DNA from: Blattabacterium cuenoti
GTDB lineage: Bacteria > Bacteroidota > Bacteroidia > Flavobacteriales > Blattabacteriaceae
Assembly: GCF_014251955.1 (NCBI RefSeq)
Contig: NZ_CP059203.1
Location: forward strand, 131,671 to 180,661
Length of the DNA stretch: 48,991 nt
Direction: 5' to 3'
Shown here: positions 27,180 to 38,034 of the stretch, piece after piece
Layout: each line of letters begins with the position of its first letter
How positions within the stretch are numbered: the first letter of the stretch is position 1
Position numbers and translations under genes: made by a program
The notes under the pieces: generated by a model
Database searches by the model: none
What the model saw: the letters and a program-made list of their open reading frames with translations, nothing else
What the model was told of the DNA's origin: nothing

Positions 27180-29274
27180 AATCTCGTAAAATATTTATAC
27201 TTTCTGCTATATGTAAATCTTTTAATAAATTTTTTTTCCATTTTTTTTCTTCCAAACTATCAGATTTGGAAATAATTCTGTAGGAAGGATGAAGAATTCG
27301 CAATCCATATTCATTTAAGTAATTTTTCAAAATTTGAAAATTTTCGTTTCTTTTTTTTGCTTTTAAATTTTCATAAAAAAATTCTTTCCAATTGAGAGGA
27401 ACAGATTTTTTCTTTAGAAGTTGGGATTCTATCCGTTTTGTAATTTTATCAGCATTTATTAAAAAATTATGATTTTTTTTCAAACGATTTATGCTTTTTA
27501 ACTTTATTTTTTCCAAGTTTACTTTTCCTTTCCAAATTTGATAAGAAATAGGATATACATTATCCCATGACATAGGATTTTGTTGATCTTTTTCCATTTT
27601 TTTGAAAAAACGACTATTGCTTGGAATAACTATGTCTGAATTGACTCCTTTTAACTGAGTAGAACTTCCATTGATACGATAAAACTTATTTATGGTCATT
27701 TTTAATGTTCCCAATTCCCTAAAAAAGGGAAATTTGTTTAATGACAACAAAATTTGGACAGTTCCTTTTCCATATGTTTGAAAACTTCCAACAATAATTC
27801 CTCTTTTATAATCAGATATAGCAGCAGCAAGAATTTCTGAAGCAGAAGCGGATAACTCATTGACAAGAAGAACTAGGGGGCCTTCCCAAAGAACTGAATG
27901 GATGTTATTTTTTAATATCTTTTTTTTACCAAAAGGTAACCCTACTTGTACAATTGGAACTTTTCCTAAAAATAAACTAGCTATTTCTACTGCAGATTCT
28001 AAAGATCCTCCTCCATTATTTCTTATATCTAGAATAATTCCTTGAATCTTTTCTTTTTTGAGTTCTTGAATGATTTTTTTTATATCTTGAGCTGCATTTT
28101 TTCCTTTTTTATTTTCAGGATTAAAATAAAATTCTGGTAAATAGATTAATCCATATTTTTTATCCTTATTTTTATTATCCAATATTGTCACGCTTTTTGC
28201 GAATATTTCTTTGTTTTCAATAACATCTCTAATAAGAATAACATCTTCTAATGATCCATTTTTTTTTTGAATTGTTAATTTTACTTTGCTTCCTTTTTTC
28301 CCTCTTATAAGACGAATAGAATTTTCCAACAACATTCCTATAATATTTTTGGATTCTGAATTTGGATATTTTGCTACTTGAATAATTTTATCTCCTATTT
28401 CTATTTTCTTACTTTTCCATGCTGGACCACCTACTATGAGTTTAACAATGGTCGCATATCCTTTATGATCTTGTAATTCTACTCCTATTCCTTCTGTTTG
28501 TCCAGAGATATATAAATCAAAATTCTCTTTTTCTTTAGAAGAAAAATAATTAGTATGAGGATCATATTGCGAAATGATAGTATTTACGTACATAGAAAAC
28601 CAATCTGATTTTTTTTTCATTTTTAATTTTCTAAAAGATTCCTGAATAGTTTCTTCAACTTTTTTTCTGCATTCTTGTTCTTTTTTTAGGAATAATTTTT
28701 TCCAAGTATTTGAATTTTTTAAAATGTTTTTTTGTTGATTTTGATTTATCGTTGTTCCTATTTCTATCAGAGTCAAATATTTTAGATATTTTCTCCATTC
28801 TTCATACCATTCTTTTTTGTTTTTAGGATAAAAAGGCTTCAGTTCTCCAGGAATAAATATTTCTTTTTTATTAAAATCAAAAGGTTTTTTTAATATTGTT
28901 AAACACAAATTTTCCCCTTCTTCTATTCTTTGATAAAAACGTTTCATTGTGATGTTAAAAAAAGTTGGATCTCCATTGATCCAATCATCATCTAGTTTTT
29001 CTCTATAAAAAGAAATATCATCCATATCTTTTTGTAAAAAGAAACGTTTTTGACGGTCTAAATTTTCAAAATATTTTCTATATACTTTTTTTGAAAAATC
29101 ATTATTGACTTGAACAGGATTAGGATATAAAAAATAAAGTGTTTGATATATTTTTTTTAATATAAAACGATGTGTTTTTTGTTCACTTTTTGGAGAACAA
29201 AAACTCAATAAAAAAGTAAGAATAAAACCAATTACTATATATTTTAAACTTCTGAATTTAAAATCTGAAATCAT
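27163..29274 (-). CDS. prc: C-terminal processing (tail-specific) protease
   Basis: This S41 protease degrades or trims exported proteins from their C-termini. From the ATG at 29274 it has 703 residues. An N-terminal membrane segment ending LLSFCSPK suggests a lipoprotein or membrane anchor. A PDZ domain (about 257-345) carries [15 protein letters not shown]. The catalytic domain has [16 protein letters not shown] (serine) and TYGKGTVQ (lysine, about residue 503), followed by the long C-terminal DUF3340 region of Prc-type enzymes. An upstream start at 29358 would run into surE and is unlikely. It overlaps gyrA by 17 bases at the 3' end. Confidence 0.92.
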   Translation of the reverse strand: MISDFKFRSLKYIVIGFILTFLLSFCSPKSEQKTHRFILKKIYQTLYFLYPNPVQVNNDFSKKVYRKYFENLDRQKRFFLQKDMDDISFYREKLDDDWINGDPTFFNITMKRFYQRIEEGENLCLTILKKPFDFNKKEIFIPGELKPFYPKNKKEWYEEWRKYLKYLTLIEIGTTINQNQQKNILKNSNTWKKLFLKKEQECRKKVEETIQESFRKLKMKKKSDWFSMYVNTIISQYDPHTNYFSSKEKENFDLYISGQTEGIGVELQDHKGYATIVKLIVGGPAWKSKKIEIGDKIIQVAKYPNSESKNIIGMLLENSIRLIRGKKGSKVKLTIQKKNGSLEDVILIRDVIENKEIFAKSVTILDNKNKDKKYGLIYLPEFYFNPENKKGKNAAQDIKKIIQELKKEKIQGIILDIRNNGGGSLESAVEIASLFLGKVPIVQVGLPFGKKKILKNNIHSVLWEGPLVLLVNELSASASEILAAAISDYKRGIIVGSFQTYGKGTVQILLSLNKFPFFRELGTLKMTINKFYRINGSSTQLKGVNSDIVIPSNSRFFKKMEKDQQNPMSWDNVYPISYQIWKGKVNLEKIKLKSINRLKKNHNFLINADKITKRIESQLLKKKSVPLNWKEFFYENLKAKKRNENFQILKNYLNEYGLRILHPSYRIISKSDSLEEKKWKKNLLKDLHIAESINILRDFNESQ

Positions 29275-29329
29275 ATTATTTTTTATTATTATATAAATAT
29301 AATTTTTATCATTAGTACAAAGAAAAAAA

Positions 29330-30133
29330 ATGAAAACAAAACCAATTATTCTAGTCACAAACGATGATGGAATAATAGCTCCTGGGATTCGAGCTCTTAT
29401 TCATGCTATGAATTCTTTAGGAGATGTATATGTCGTTGCTCCAAATAAACCTCAATCTGGAATAGGACATGCGATAACTATGGATGCTGTTTTGTATTGT
29501 GATTCCGTAAAAATTGATAATGGAATTCAAAAAGAATGGAAATGTTCAGGAACTCCTGTGGATTGCGTCAAATTAGCCATTAATCAAATTCTTCCAAAAA
29601 AACCTGATATTTGTGTATCAGGAATTAATCATGGATCGAATTCTTCTATAAATATTATGTATTCTGGAACAATTTCTGCAGTTATAGAAGCTGGAATAGA
29701 AGGAATTCCATCAGTGGGGTTTTCACTTTTAGATTTTGATTGGAACGCAAATTTTGAACATTCAAAAGAATATGTATGTCAAATTGTAAAGAAAATTCTT
29801 CATAATCCTACTCCAAAAAAAATTATTAGTCTTAATGTTAATATTCCAAAATTGAGAAAAGAACAAATCAAAGGAATTAAAATATGTAGACAAGCAGAAG
29901 CTAAATGGAAAGAAAGTTTTGATCGTCGTTATAATCCAAAAGGAAGATCTTATTATTGGTTAGTAGGAGATTTTGTTCATTTTGATAAAAAATTAGAAGA
30001 TACTGATGAGTGGGCATTAAAAAATGGATATATTTCTATTGTACCTATTAAATTTGATTTAACAGATTACACTCTATTAAATATTTTAAAATCATGGAAT
30101 TTTATATTGTTTTATCTCGTTTTGTATTCTTAA
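29330..30133 (+). CDS. surE: 5'/3'-nucleotidase SurE
   Basis: SurE dephosphorylates nucleoside monophosphates and is associated with stationary-phase survival. The 267-residue protein has the metal site LVTNDDGIIAPGIRAL (with D12 and D13), VAPNKPQSGIGHAIT and the family motif SGINHGSNSSINIMYSGT. The C-terminal ~15 residues are hydrophobic and not part of the family core. It diverges from the protease gene across a gap of about 55 bases. The 233 bases after it hold A+T-rich sequence and a GTAGTAGTAGTA repeat at 30279-30290. Confidence 0.94.
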   Translation: MKTKPIILVTNDDGIIAPGIRALIHAMNSLGDVYVVAPNKPQSGIGHAITMDAVLYCDSVKIDNGIQKEWKCSGTPVDCVKLAINQILPKKPDICVSGINHGSNSSINIMYSGTISAVIEAGIEGIPSVGFSLLDFDWNANFEHSKEYVCQIVKKILHNPTPKKIISLNVNIPKLRKEQIKGIKICRQAEAKWKESFDRRYNPKGRSYYWLVGDFVHFDKKLEDTDEWALKNGYISIVPIKFDLTDYTLLNILKSWNFILFYLVLYS

Positions 30134-30366
30134 TTCAAAAAAAATTCTTTGATTGGATAAAAAATAATCGATATTATACATAGAAGAAAATTGCAATGTT
30201 ACTACTATATATTTTTTTATATATATTCTGTGTACTTAGTTTAGTGTTGCATCACAACATTATTTTAAACTATTGGGAGTAGTAGTAGTAATGATGAAAT
30301 ATGAACATGAATCAATAATAAAAATAAAAATAAGAATAAATAAAAATAATAATAAATCATGATATT

Positions 30367-31344
30367 GTGTCATCTCTTTTAGAAGAAGCTACTTTGAATC
30401 CAAAAAAATTTCAAGATTTTTTTGGACAACATGATGTTTTAGAAAATTTAAAAATTTTTATTCAGGCAACTAAAAAAAGAAAAGAGGCCTTAGATCATAT
30501 TTTATTTCATGGACCTCCAGGATTGGGAAAAACAACTTTAGCTCATATTGTAGCTAATGAATTATGTGTTAATATTACTGTAACTTCAGGTTCAGTTTTG
30601 GATAAACCTGGAGATTTAGCAGGATTATTGATTCATATGAACTCAAATGATGTTTTATTTATTGATGAAATCCATCGTCTTTCTTCAATAGTTGAAGAAT
30701 ATCTATATTCAGCAATGGAAAATTATAAGATAGATATTATAATAGATTCTGGATCTAATGCTAGATCTTTACAAATTGATTTATCTCCTTTTACTTTAAT
30801 AGGATCAACAACAAGATCTGGATTATTAACAGCTCCGATGCGTTCCAGATTTGGAATAAATTGCCGTCTTACCTATTATCAAAAAGAATTATTAAAACAT
30901 ATTGTACAGAGAAGTGCAAAAATATTAAATATTCCAATCACGGAAGAGGCTTCTTATGAAATAGCGAATAGAAGTCGTGGAACTCCACGTGTTGCGAATT
31001 TTTTACTTCGTAGAGTTCGTGATTTTGCTCAAATAAAAGGAAACGGAATTATAGATATTAACATTTGTGATTTAGGATTAAAAGCTTTGAATGTGGATAA
31101 ACATGGATTAGACGAAATGGATAATAGAATATTGACATATATTATTGATCATTTTAAAGGAGGCCCTGTAGGAATCAATACGATAGCAACAGCTGTTAGT
31201 GAAAATTCAGAAACTATAGAAGAAGTTTATGAACCTTTTCTTATTCAAGAAGGATATTTAATAAGAACACCTAGAGGAAGAAAAACAACAATGTTAGCTT
31301 ATAAACATATTAAACAAAATTTTTCTAAAAAAATAGAAAAATAA
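30367..31344 (+). CDS. ruvB: Holliday junction branch migration ATPase RuvB
   Basis: RuvB is the AAA+ motor that drives branch migration with RuvA. The 325-residue protein has Walker A GPPGLGKTT (49-57), Walker B VLFIDEIH (96-103), the sensor STTRSGLLTAPMRSRFG and the C-terminal winged helix (PRGRKTTMLAYKH). There is no in-frame ATG: the start is GTG at 30367, since the frame is closed by TAA at 30337 and the family N-terminus (LNPKKFQDFFGQ) begins about 10 residues in. It is followed by purA after 57 bases. Confidence 0.95.
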   Translation: MSSLLEEATLNPKKFQDFFGQHDVLENLKIFIQATKKRKEALDHILFHGPPGLGKTTLAHIVANELCVNITVTSGSVLDKPGDLAGLLIHMNSNDVLFIDEIHRLSSIVEEYLYSAMENYKIDIIIDSGSNARSLQIDLSPFTLIGSTTRSGLLTAPMRSRFGINCRLTYYQKELLKHIVQRSAKILNIPITEEASYEIANRSRGTPRVANFLLRRVRDFAQIKGNGIIDINICDLGLKALNVDKHGLDEMDNRILTYIIDHFKGGPVGINTIATAVSENSETIEEVYEPFLIQEGYLIRTPRGRKTTMLAYKHIKQNFSKKIEK

Positions 31345-31401
31345 TGAAAAAATGTCATATATTTTTATGATTATCATCAAATAAATAATAAAAGAAATAT
31401 T

Positions 31402-32700
31402 ATGCCTTCAAATGTAATTGTCGGCCTCCAATGGGGTGACGAGGGAAAAGGAAAAATCACAGACTTACTTTCTAAGAATTCGGATTATGTAATCCGTTAT
31501 CAGGGGGGGAACAATTCAGGTCATTCTATTCATATTAATAAAAAACATTTAATACTTCATCTAATTCCATCTGGAGTTGTATATCCGTATATTAAATGTA
31601 TTATTGGTCCAGGAGTGGTAATTGATCCGAAATATCTATTGATAGAAATAAAAAAAATAGAATCTATAGGGATAAATACATCTAAAGTGTTTTTAGCAAA
31701 ACGTGCGCATATCACTATGCCTTATCATCGTTTGTTAGATAAATACAAAGAGGAATCTTTAGGAGATCAATCTATTGGAACAACACATTGTGGAATTGGT
31801 CCTACTTATGAAGATAAAATAGCAAGGGTTGGAATTCGTGTATTAGATTTCTTAAATCTAAAAATTTTTCATAAAAAATTAAAAGATAATCTTGATTACA
31901 AAAATCAAATTATAACAAAAATATATAAAAGAGAACCTCTTTCTTTTGAATCTATATATGAAGAATATATAGAATATGCTAAATCCCTTTTACCTAGAAT
32001 TATTGATTCTGTTCATGAGATTCATGATGCTTTTCAGAAAGAAAAAAAAATTCTATTTGAAGGAGCTCAAGCAATGCTTTTAGATATCAATTATGGAACA
32101 TATCCATATGTAACTCCTTCTTCTACTTCTACAGGAGGAGTCTGTATAGGATCCGGAATTCCTCCTATTTTTTTGAAAAATTTTATTGGAATAGCAAAAG
32201 CTTATTGTACGCGTGTAGGATATGGGCCTTTTCCTACAGAAATTAAGAGTCATATCAGTGATATGATTCGTCAAAAAGGAAATGAATATGGAGCGACTAC
32301 AAAACGTCCAAGACGATGTGGATGGTTGGATCTTTTATCTTTGAAATATTCTTGTATGATTAATGGAATTAATTATTTAATAATTACAAAACTAGATGTT
32401 TTAAGCGAATTAAAATTTATAAAAGTGTGTATAGGATACAAAAGCAATGGAAAAGAAATACAATATTTTCCAGCCAATATAGTAGAAGAAGATATAGAAA
32501 TAATTTATGTAGATTTTCCAGGTTGGAAAAAAGATATTTCACATATTAAAGAATATGAAGATTTACCAAAAAATTGCAAAAAATATATTACCTTTATTGA
32601 GAATTTTCTAAATTTAGAAATTTTATTAATTTCTATTGGATCTGAAAGAAATCAAAATATTATAAAAAATAAATCTTCCTTTTTTAAAATTTTTTCCTAA
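31402..32700 (+). CDS. purA: Adenylosuccinate synthase
   Basis: PurA joins IMP and aspartate with GTP, the first step from IMP to AMP. The 432-residue protein has GLQWGDEGKGKI (catalytic D13), GGNNSGHSI (H41), the IMP-binding THCGIGPTYEDK and the GTP site TKLDVL. It begins the purine block; purB, the next enzyme of this branch, starts 13 bases later. Order of pathway genes and short gaps suggest cotranscription. Confidence 0.97.
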   Translation: MPSNVIVGLQWGDEGKGKITDLLSKNSDYVIRYQGGNNSGHSIHINKKHLILHLIPSGVVYPYIKCIIGPGVVIDPKYLLIEIKKIESIGINTSKVFLAKRAHITMPYHRLLDKYKEESLGDQSIGTTHCGIGPTYEDKIARVGIRVLDFLNLKIFHKKLKDNLDYKNQIITKIYKREPLSFESIYEEYIEYAKSLLPRIIDSVHEIHDAFQKEKKILFEGAQAMLLDINYGTYPYVTPSSTSTGGVCIGSGIPPIFLKNFIGIAKAYCTRVGYGPFPTEIKSHISDMIRQKGNEYGATTKRPRRCGWLDLLSLKYSCMINGINYLIITKLDVLSELKFIKVCIGYKSNGKEIQYFPANIVEEDIEIIYVDFPGWKKDISHIKEYEDLPKNCKKYITFIENFLNLEILLISIGSERNQNIIKNKSSFFKIFS

Positions 32701-32713
32701 AAAAAATCTTTTT

Positions 32714-34150
32714 GTGAAAGAATATCAAAATCCTTTAGTAGAAAGATATAGCAGTAAAGAAATGTTGTATAATTTTTCTCCTAAAAAAAAATTTACTACT
32801 TGGAGAACCCTTTGGTTAGCTTTAGCAGAAGGACAAAAAGAATTAGGGTTAAATATCAATGAAGAACAAATCAATGATTTAAAAAAACATTTACATGATA
32901 TAGATTGGGAAAGAGTTTCTTTTTATGAAAAAAAATTCCGTCATGATGTTATGGCGCATTTATATGCTTTTGGAGAAAAAGCCATTTTAGCTAAACCGAT
33001 TCTTCATTTAGGAGCAACAAGCGCTTTTCTAGTAGACAATACAGATCTTATTTTAATTCGTGATGGATTAGAAATGATCTTGAATAAATTGATTCATATT
33101 TTATTTCGTCTTAGAAATTTTACTTTAGAATATCATAATCTACCTACATTAGCCTTTACTCATTATCAACCAGCTCAATTAACTACTGTAGGAAAACGTT
33201 CATCTTTATGGATGAACAGTTTACTTTTAGATGTAGAAGAATTAGAATTTAGATTAAAAAATATTTGTTTTCGAGGAGTCAAAGGAACTGTGGGAACAGC
33301 TGCTAGTTTTAAAGAATTATTTAATGGAGATTTACAAAAAGTAAAAAATTTGGAGAAAAAATTATCCAATAAATTTGGATTCAAAAAGATTTTCTCTGTT
33401 ACAGGTCAAACTTATGACAGAAAAGTAGATACACAAATCTTAAATCTATTATCCAATATTTCTCAATCTTCTCATAAATTCAGTAATGATTTACGTCTTT
33501 TACAAAATTTAAAAGAAATAGAAGAGCCATTTGAAAAAGAACAAATTGGATCCAGTGCAATGGCTTATAAAAAAAATCCGATTCTTAGTGAACGGATAGC
33601 GTCTTTAGCAAAATATGTGATTTCATTATCAAATAGTTCAGCAATGGTTGCAGCAACTCAATGGTTAGAAAGAACTTTAGATGATTCAGCAAATAGAAGA
33701 TTAGTTATTCCACAATCTTTTTTAGCAACAGATGCTATCTTAATGATTTGGAATAACATATTAGAAAATATTGTTGTGTATCCTAAAATGATTAAAAAAC
33801 ATATAGATCAAGAACTTCCGTTTTTAGTTACGGAATCAATTATTGTCGAAAGCGTAAAAAAGGGATCGAATAGACAAGAAATTCATGAAAGAATACGAAT
33901 TCATTCTATGAATACAAATGAAAAAATAAAATTGGAAGGAAAAGAAAATGATTTTATTAAACGTATTTTAGACGATAAAAAAATACCAATTGATGAAAAA
34001 AAAATGAATCAAATACTTGATCATAAAAAATTTATAGGATTTTCTTCAGAACAAGCTTTAGAATTTATTGATAAACAAATAAATCCAGTGTTGGATAAAT
34101 TTCATCATTTTATTGATGAATCGAATAACAACATGGATCTTAAAGTTTAG
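32714..34150 (+). CDS. purB: Adenylosuccinate lyase, metazoan-like type
   Basis: PurB performs two fumarate-releasing steps: SAICAR to AICAR, and adenylosuccinate to AMP. It starts with GTG at 32714. The 478-residue protein has the fumarase-family signature GSSAMAYKKNP (279-289) and the catalytic THYQPAQ (149-155). Across its whole length it follows animal ADSL closely (for example LGATSAFLVDNTDLILIRD, FRGVKGTVGT and QWLERTLDDSANRR) rather than the shorter E. coli-type PurB that starts 'LTAISPIDGRY', which I expect in free-living flavobacteria. That suggests a distinct origin. Confidence 0.95.
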   Translation: MKEYQNPLVERYSSKEMLYNFSPKKKFTTWRTLWLALAEGQKELGLNINEEQINDLKKHLHDIDWERVSFYEKKFRHDVMAHLYAFGEKAILAKPILHLGATSAFLVDNTDLILIRDGLEMILNKLIHILFRLRNFTLEYHNLPTLAFTHYQPAQLTTVGKRSSLWMNSLLLDVEELEFRLKNICFRGVKGTVGTAASFKELFNGDLQKVKNLEKKLSNKFGFKKIFSVTGQTYDRKVDTQILNLLSNISQSSHKFSNDLRLLQNLKEIEEPFEKEQIGSSAMAYKKNPILSERIASLAKYVISLSNSSAMVAATQWLERTLDDSANRRLVIPQSFLATDAILMIWNNILENIVVYPKMIKKHIDQELPFLVTESIIVESVKKGSNRQEIHERIRIHSMNTNEKIKLEGKENDFIKRILDDKKIPIDEKKMNQILDHKKFIGFSSEQALEFIDKQINPVLDKFHHFIDESNNNMDLKV

Positions 34151-34209
34151 ATAATTTATATATTATATATATATTCTATTCTTTTTTGATCATTTATAGA
34201 AATGAAGAA

Positions 34210-37200
34210 ATGAATTTAAGGATTTATATACAGAAAAAAGTTCCTTTTGATATTTATTCTAGAAAATTATCTAGGGAATTGAAAGAAATGAAGATCTCAT
34301 TATCTAAAGTAGTTGTTTATCAAACATATGATATTTTTCATATCAAAAAAGAAATTTTTTTAGATAGTTTGTATAAAATTTTTGTAGATCCTGTCACAGA
34401 TTTTTTATGTAAAAAAATACATCTAAAAAATCCACATTTTTTTATAGAATATCTACCAGGAAAATATGACAGACGTGCAGATGCAGCTATGCAATGCCTA
34501 AAAATTATAGACCCTCTATCTCCCGTTTTTATAAAGACAGGTCAGTTAATCAAATTAATAGGAATGACTCATGAGGAGGATTTTTATAAAATTAAAAAAT
34601 ATTGTATTAATCCCATTCTTTGTCAAGAAAAAAATATTCATGAGAAAATAATTTCTTATCCTTTTTTTATTACTTGCTCTTGCTGTAATAAAAAAAATAG
34701 GACTAGTAGCAAAAGAAATAAAGAGAAAAAAAATCATTCCAAAATTATAGATGGTTTTATTCATTCTACTTATGAAGAAATAAAAAATATTCATCATACA
34801 TGGGGTTTTTCTATAGAATTGAGTGATTTACTTTTCATAAAACAATACTTTATTAAAGAAAACCGTGATCCAACAGAAATAGAATTACGTATTTTAGATG
34901 CTTATTGGTCTGATCACTGTCGTCATACTACATTTTTTACGAAATTAGTCGATATAACTTTCTATGGAAAATTAAAAAAAACATATCAGAATATTTTTAA
35001 TGAATATTTAAGAAATCGTAATTTAATAGGAAAATCAAAATATCCTATCAGTTTAATGGATTTATCTAGTCTTCCATCTCAAATTCTTTCTAAAAAAGGA
35101 ATATTAGAAGAAAATTATGTTTTATCTAAAGAACATAATGCTTGTGTTATTATGGTTGATGTGGATATTATTAACAACAATAATAATAGAAAAAAAAAGG
35201 AAAAATGGTATTTATTATTTAAAAATGAAACACATAATTTTCCTACGGAAATTGATCCTTTTGGAGGAGCTTCCACTTGTATAGGTGGAGCGATTAGAGA
35301 TCCTTTATCTGGAAGAGCTTTTGTTTATCAATCTATTAGATTAAGCGGGGCGGCAGATCCAACTATTCCAAAAACCTTAAATGGAAAATTACCACAACGT
35401 AAAATATGTTGTGAAGCAGCTTATGGGTATAGTTCTTATGGAAATCAAGTCGGAGTGGCAACAACTCATATTCATGAAATATACCACGAAGGATACAGAG
35501 CTAAAAGAATGGAAGTAGGAATGGTAATTGGAGCTGTTTCAGTTGATGCTGTTAAACAAAAAAATCCAAAAAAAGGAGATGTCATTTTGTTAGTGGGAGG
35601 ATTAACAGGAAGAGATGGAATAGGAGGAGCAACATCCTCTTCTAAAGAAGAAGATCAATATAATTCAAAAAAAAATCAATTGAACAATCATCATAATATT
35701 CAAGGAAATCCAATTATAGAAAGACAACTACAAAGATTTTTTAGAAAAAAAAAAGTTGTATCCTTGATAAAAAAATGCAATGATTTTGGTGCAGGAGGAG
35801 CTGCAGTCGCTATTGGAGAATTGAGTGATAGTTTAATTCTTGATTTAGATAAAATTCCAATTAAACAAAATGATTTAAAAGCTATAGAAATAGCATTATC
35901 AGAATCTCAAGAACGTATGGCCGTTGTATTAAACCCTTCTGATGTAAAAACATTTATAAATTTGGCTCGTGAAGAAAATCTTATCTCAGTTCCCATAGCT
36001 AAAGTAACTGATAACAAACGAATAATCCTATATCATCAGAAAAAAGAACTTTTTAATTTAAAAAGTTCTTTTTTAAACACAGGAGGATCTAATAAAAAAA
36101 AAGTTGTTCATGTTAGTTCTCCTAATTCTATTTCTCCTTTTAAAAAATCAAAAAATATTTTTTTCAGTAAAAAAACATTTTTAAACACTCTTTCTTTATT
36201 AAATATTGCATCTCAAAAAAGCCTTGTAGAAATGTTTGATAGTACTGTAGGAGGAACTACAGTATTAATGCCTTTTGGAGGAAAATATCAGATGACCCCT
36301 TCTGAAGGAAGTGTTCAAAAAATACCTGTATTACATGGAAAGACAACTACGGTTAGTTTAGCTTCTTGGGGGTTTCATCCAGATATCTCTATTTGGAGTC
36401 CTCTTCATGGAGGGGTTTATGCTATTGTAGAATGTATTTCTAAAATTGTTTCTATGGGAGGGCATTATAAAAAAACTTATTTAAGTTTTCAAGAATATTA
36501 TCAAAAATTAGGAAATGATCCAAAAAATTGGGGCAAACCATTTTCTGCTTTATTAGGGGCTTACCATGCACAGATGGAATTCGGAATCGCATCTATTGGA
36601 GGAAAAGATAGTATGTCTGGAACGTATAAAAATATACATGTTCCTCCAACATTAATAGCTTTTGGGGTCACAACAAGTTCATGTTTGAATATCATATCCC
36701 CTGAATTGAAAAAAATAGGAAATAAAATCTATTTGTATCATCATAGTTTTCTGGATGATAATGAGATGCCAGATTTTGATTCTATGAAAGAAGCATATAA
36801 TCAAATTTATGAAGGAATTTGTTCTGGTAAAATTGTTTCTGTAAAAACTGTAAAAGATGGAGGAATATCCGTTGCTATTGCAAAAATGGCTTTTGGAAAT
36901 CGTTTAGGGGTTTCTATCAATTGTAAAAATCATTTGTTTGAAATGAGTATAGGATCATTAATAATAGAATCCTCATCTTTTCTTTCAAAAAATTTTATTT
37001 TAATAGGAGAAGTTGTTTCAACTAAAAATTTAAATTTTAACGGAATACAGATTGATATAGATGAAGCGATAGAGATTTGGATGAAACCTTTATCTACTAT
37101 TTTTTCCGTTAGAAAAAATAAACATAAAAAAATCATTTTACAAAAAAATAGACCAGTAGAAAAATTCTTAGAAGATCCATCAAAAAAAAAAATAAAATGG

Positions 37201-38016
37201 AAATCTTCTAAAAAAAAAGTAGGAGTTCCACGTGTATTTATTCCAATATTTCCTGGAACAAATAGTGAATTTGAATCCATTCATGCATTTGAAAAAGAAG
37301 GAGCAATAGTAAAAACTTATGTATTTAGAAATTTAAGTAATAAAGAGATTATTGAATCTTTATATCAAATGGAAAAACAGATAAAATCTGTACAAATATT
37401 TATGTTATGTGGAGGATTTAGTGCTGGAGATGAACCTGATGGATCTGCAAAATTTATTACGTCTATATTACATAATCAAAACATAAAAGATGCTGTTTCT
37501 CAATTTATTGATCATGATGGGTTAATTTTAGGAATTTGTAACGGATTTCAGGCTTTAATCAAATCAGGATTATTACCTTATGGAAAAATAACATTACGTA
37601 ACTCTAAATCTCCTACATTGACTTATAATGAAATAGGAAAACATATATCACAATGTGTTCATATAAAAGTGATTTCTGATCAATCTCCATGGTTAAATGG
37701 AATGAAAAATAAAATATATACACTTCCAGTATCTCATGGGGAAGGTAGATTTTATGCAAGTGAAAAAATAATTAATGTTTTATTCAAAACAAATCAAATT
37801 GCAACACAATATGTCGATTTACAAGGAAATCCTACTTTAGAAAGTTCATATAATCCTAATGGATCTTCTGGGGCAATAGAAGGAGTCTTAAGTAAAGATG
37901 GAAGAATTTATGGAAGAATGACACATCCAGAACGTTACGGTCATGGATTATTAAAAAATATCCCAAATATTAATGAACATTCTATTTTTAGAAATGCTGT
38001 ACAATATTTTTTATAA
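34210..38016 (+). CDS. purL: Phosphoribosylformylglycinamidine synthase, single-chain
   Basis: PurL makes FGAM from FGAR, glutamine and ATP. From the ATG at 34210 it has 1268 residues and includes an N-terminal PurS-like part, two AIR-synthase-type halves (LLFKNETHNFPTEIDPFGGA; FGAGGAAVAIGELSD; STVGGTTVLMPFGG; SIGGKDSMSG) and a C-terminal glutamine amidotransferase with Cys1110 in LGICNGFQA and SHGEGRF. A TTG at 34186 could add eight residues but the ATG is preferred. A 10-A run at 35745-35754 is kept in frame. It is the longest gene in the window. Confidence 0.96.
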   Translation: MNLRIYIQKKVPFDIYSRKLSRELKEMKISLSKVVVYQTYDIFHIKKEIFLDSLYKIFVDPVTDFLCKKIHLKNPHFFIEYLPGKYDRRADAAMQCLKIIDPLSPVFIKTGQLIKLIGMTHEEDFYKIKKYCINPILCQEKNIHEKIISYPFFITCSCCNKKNRTSSKRNKEKKNHSKIIDGFIHSTYEEIKNIHHTWGFSIELSDLLFIKQYFIKENRDPTEIELRILDAYWSDHCRHTTFFTKLVDITFYGKLKKTYQNIFNEYLRNRNLIGKSKYPISLMDLSSLPSQILSKKGILEENYVLSKEHNACVIMVDVDIINNNNNRKKKEKWYLLFKNETHNFPTEIDPFGGASTCIGGAIRDPLSGRAFVYQSIRLSGAADPTIPKTLNGKLPQRKICCEAAYGYSSYGNQVGVATTHIHEIYHEGYRAKRMEVGMVIGAVSVDAVKQKNPKKGDVILLVGGLTGRDGIGGATSSSKEEDQYNSKKNQLNNHHNIQGNPIIERQLQRFFRKKKVVSLIKKCNDFGAGGAAVAIGELSDSLILDLDKIPIKQNDLKAIEIALSESQERMAVVLNPSDVKTFINLAREENLISVPIAKVTDNKRIILYHQKKELFNLKSSFLNTGGSNKKKVVHVSSPNSISPFKKSKNIFFSKKTFLNTLSLLNIASQKSLVEMFDSTVGGTTVLMPFGGKYQMTPSEGSVQKIPVLHGKTTTVSLASWGFHPDISIWSPLHGGVYAIVECISKIVSMGGHYKKTYLSFQEYYQKLGNDPKNWGKPFSALLGAYHAQMEFGIASIGGKDSMSGTYKNIHVPPTLIAFGVTTSSCLNIISPELKKIGNKIYLYHHSFLDDNEMPDFDSMKEAYNQIYEGICSGKIVSVKTVKDGGISVAIAKMAFGNRLGVSINCKNHLFEMSIGSLIIESSSFLSKNFILIGEVVSTKNLNFNGIQIDIDEAIEIWMKPLSTIFSVRKNKHKKIILQKNRPVEKFLEDPSKKKIKWKSSKKKVGVPRVFIPIFPGTNSEFESIHAFEKEGAIVKTYVFRNLSNKEIIESLYQMEKQIKSVQIFMLCGGFSAGDEPDGSAKFITSILHNQNIKDAVSQFIDHDGLILGICNGFQALIKSGLLPYGKITLRNSKSPTLTYNEIGKHISQCVHIKVISDQSPWLNGMKNKIYTLPVSHGEGRFYASEKIINVLFKTNQIATQYVDLQGNPTLESSYNPNGSSGAIEGVLSKDGRIYGRMTHPERYGHGLLKNIPNINEHSIFRNAVQYFL

Positions 38017-38034
38017 GATAAAATTAAAATCAAT

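Noticed and set aside
36930..37280. A 116-residue minus-strand ORF
   Set aside because: It is antisense within purL, whose sense frame is strongly conserved there.
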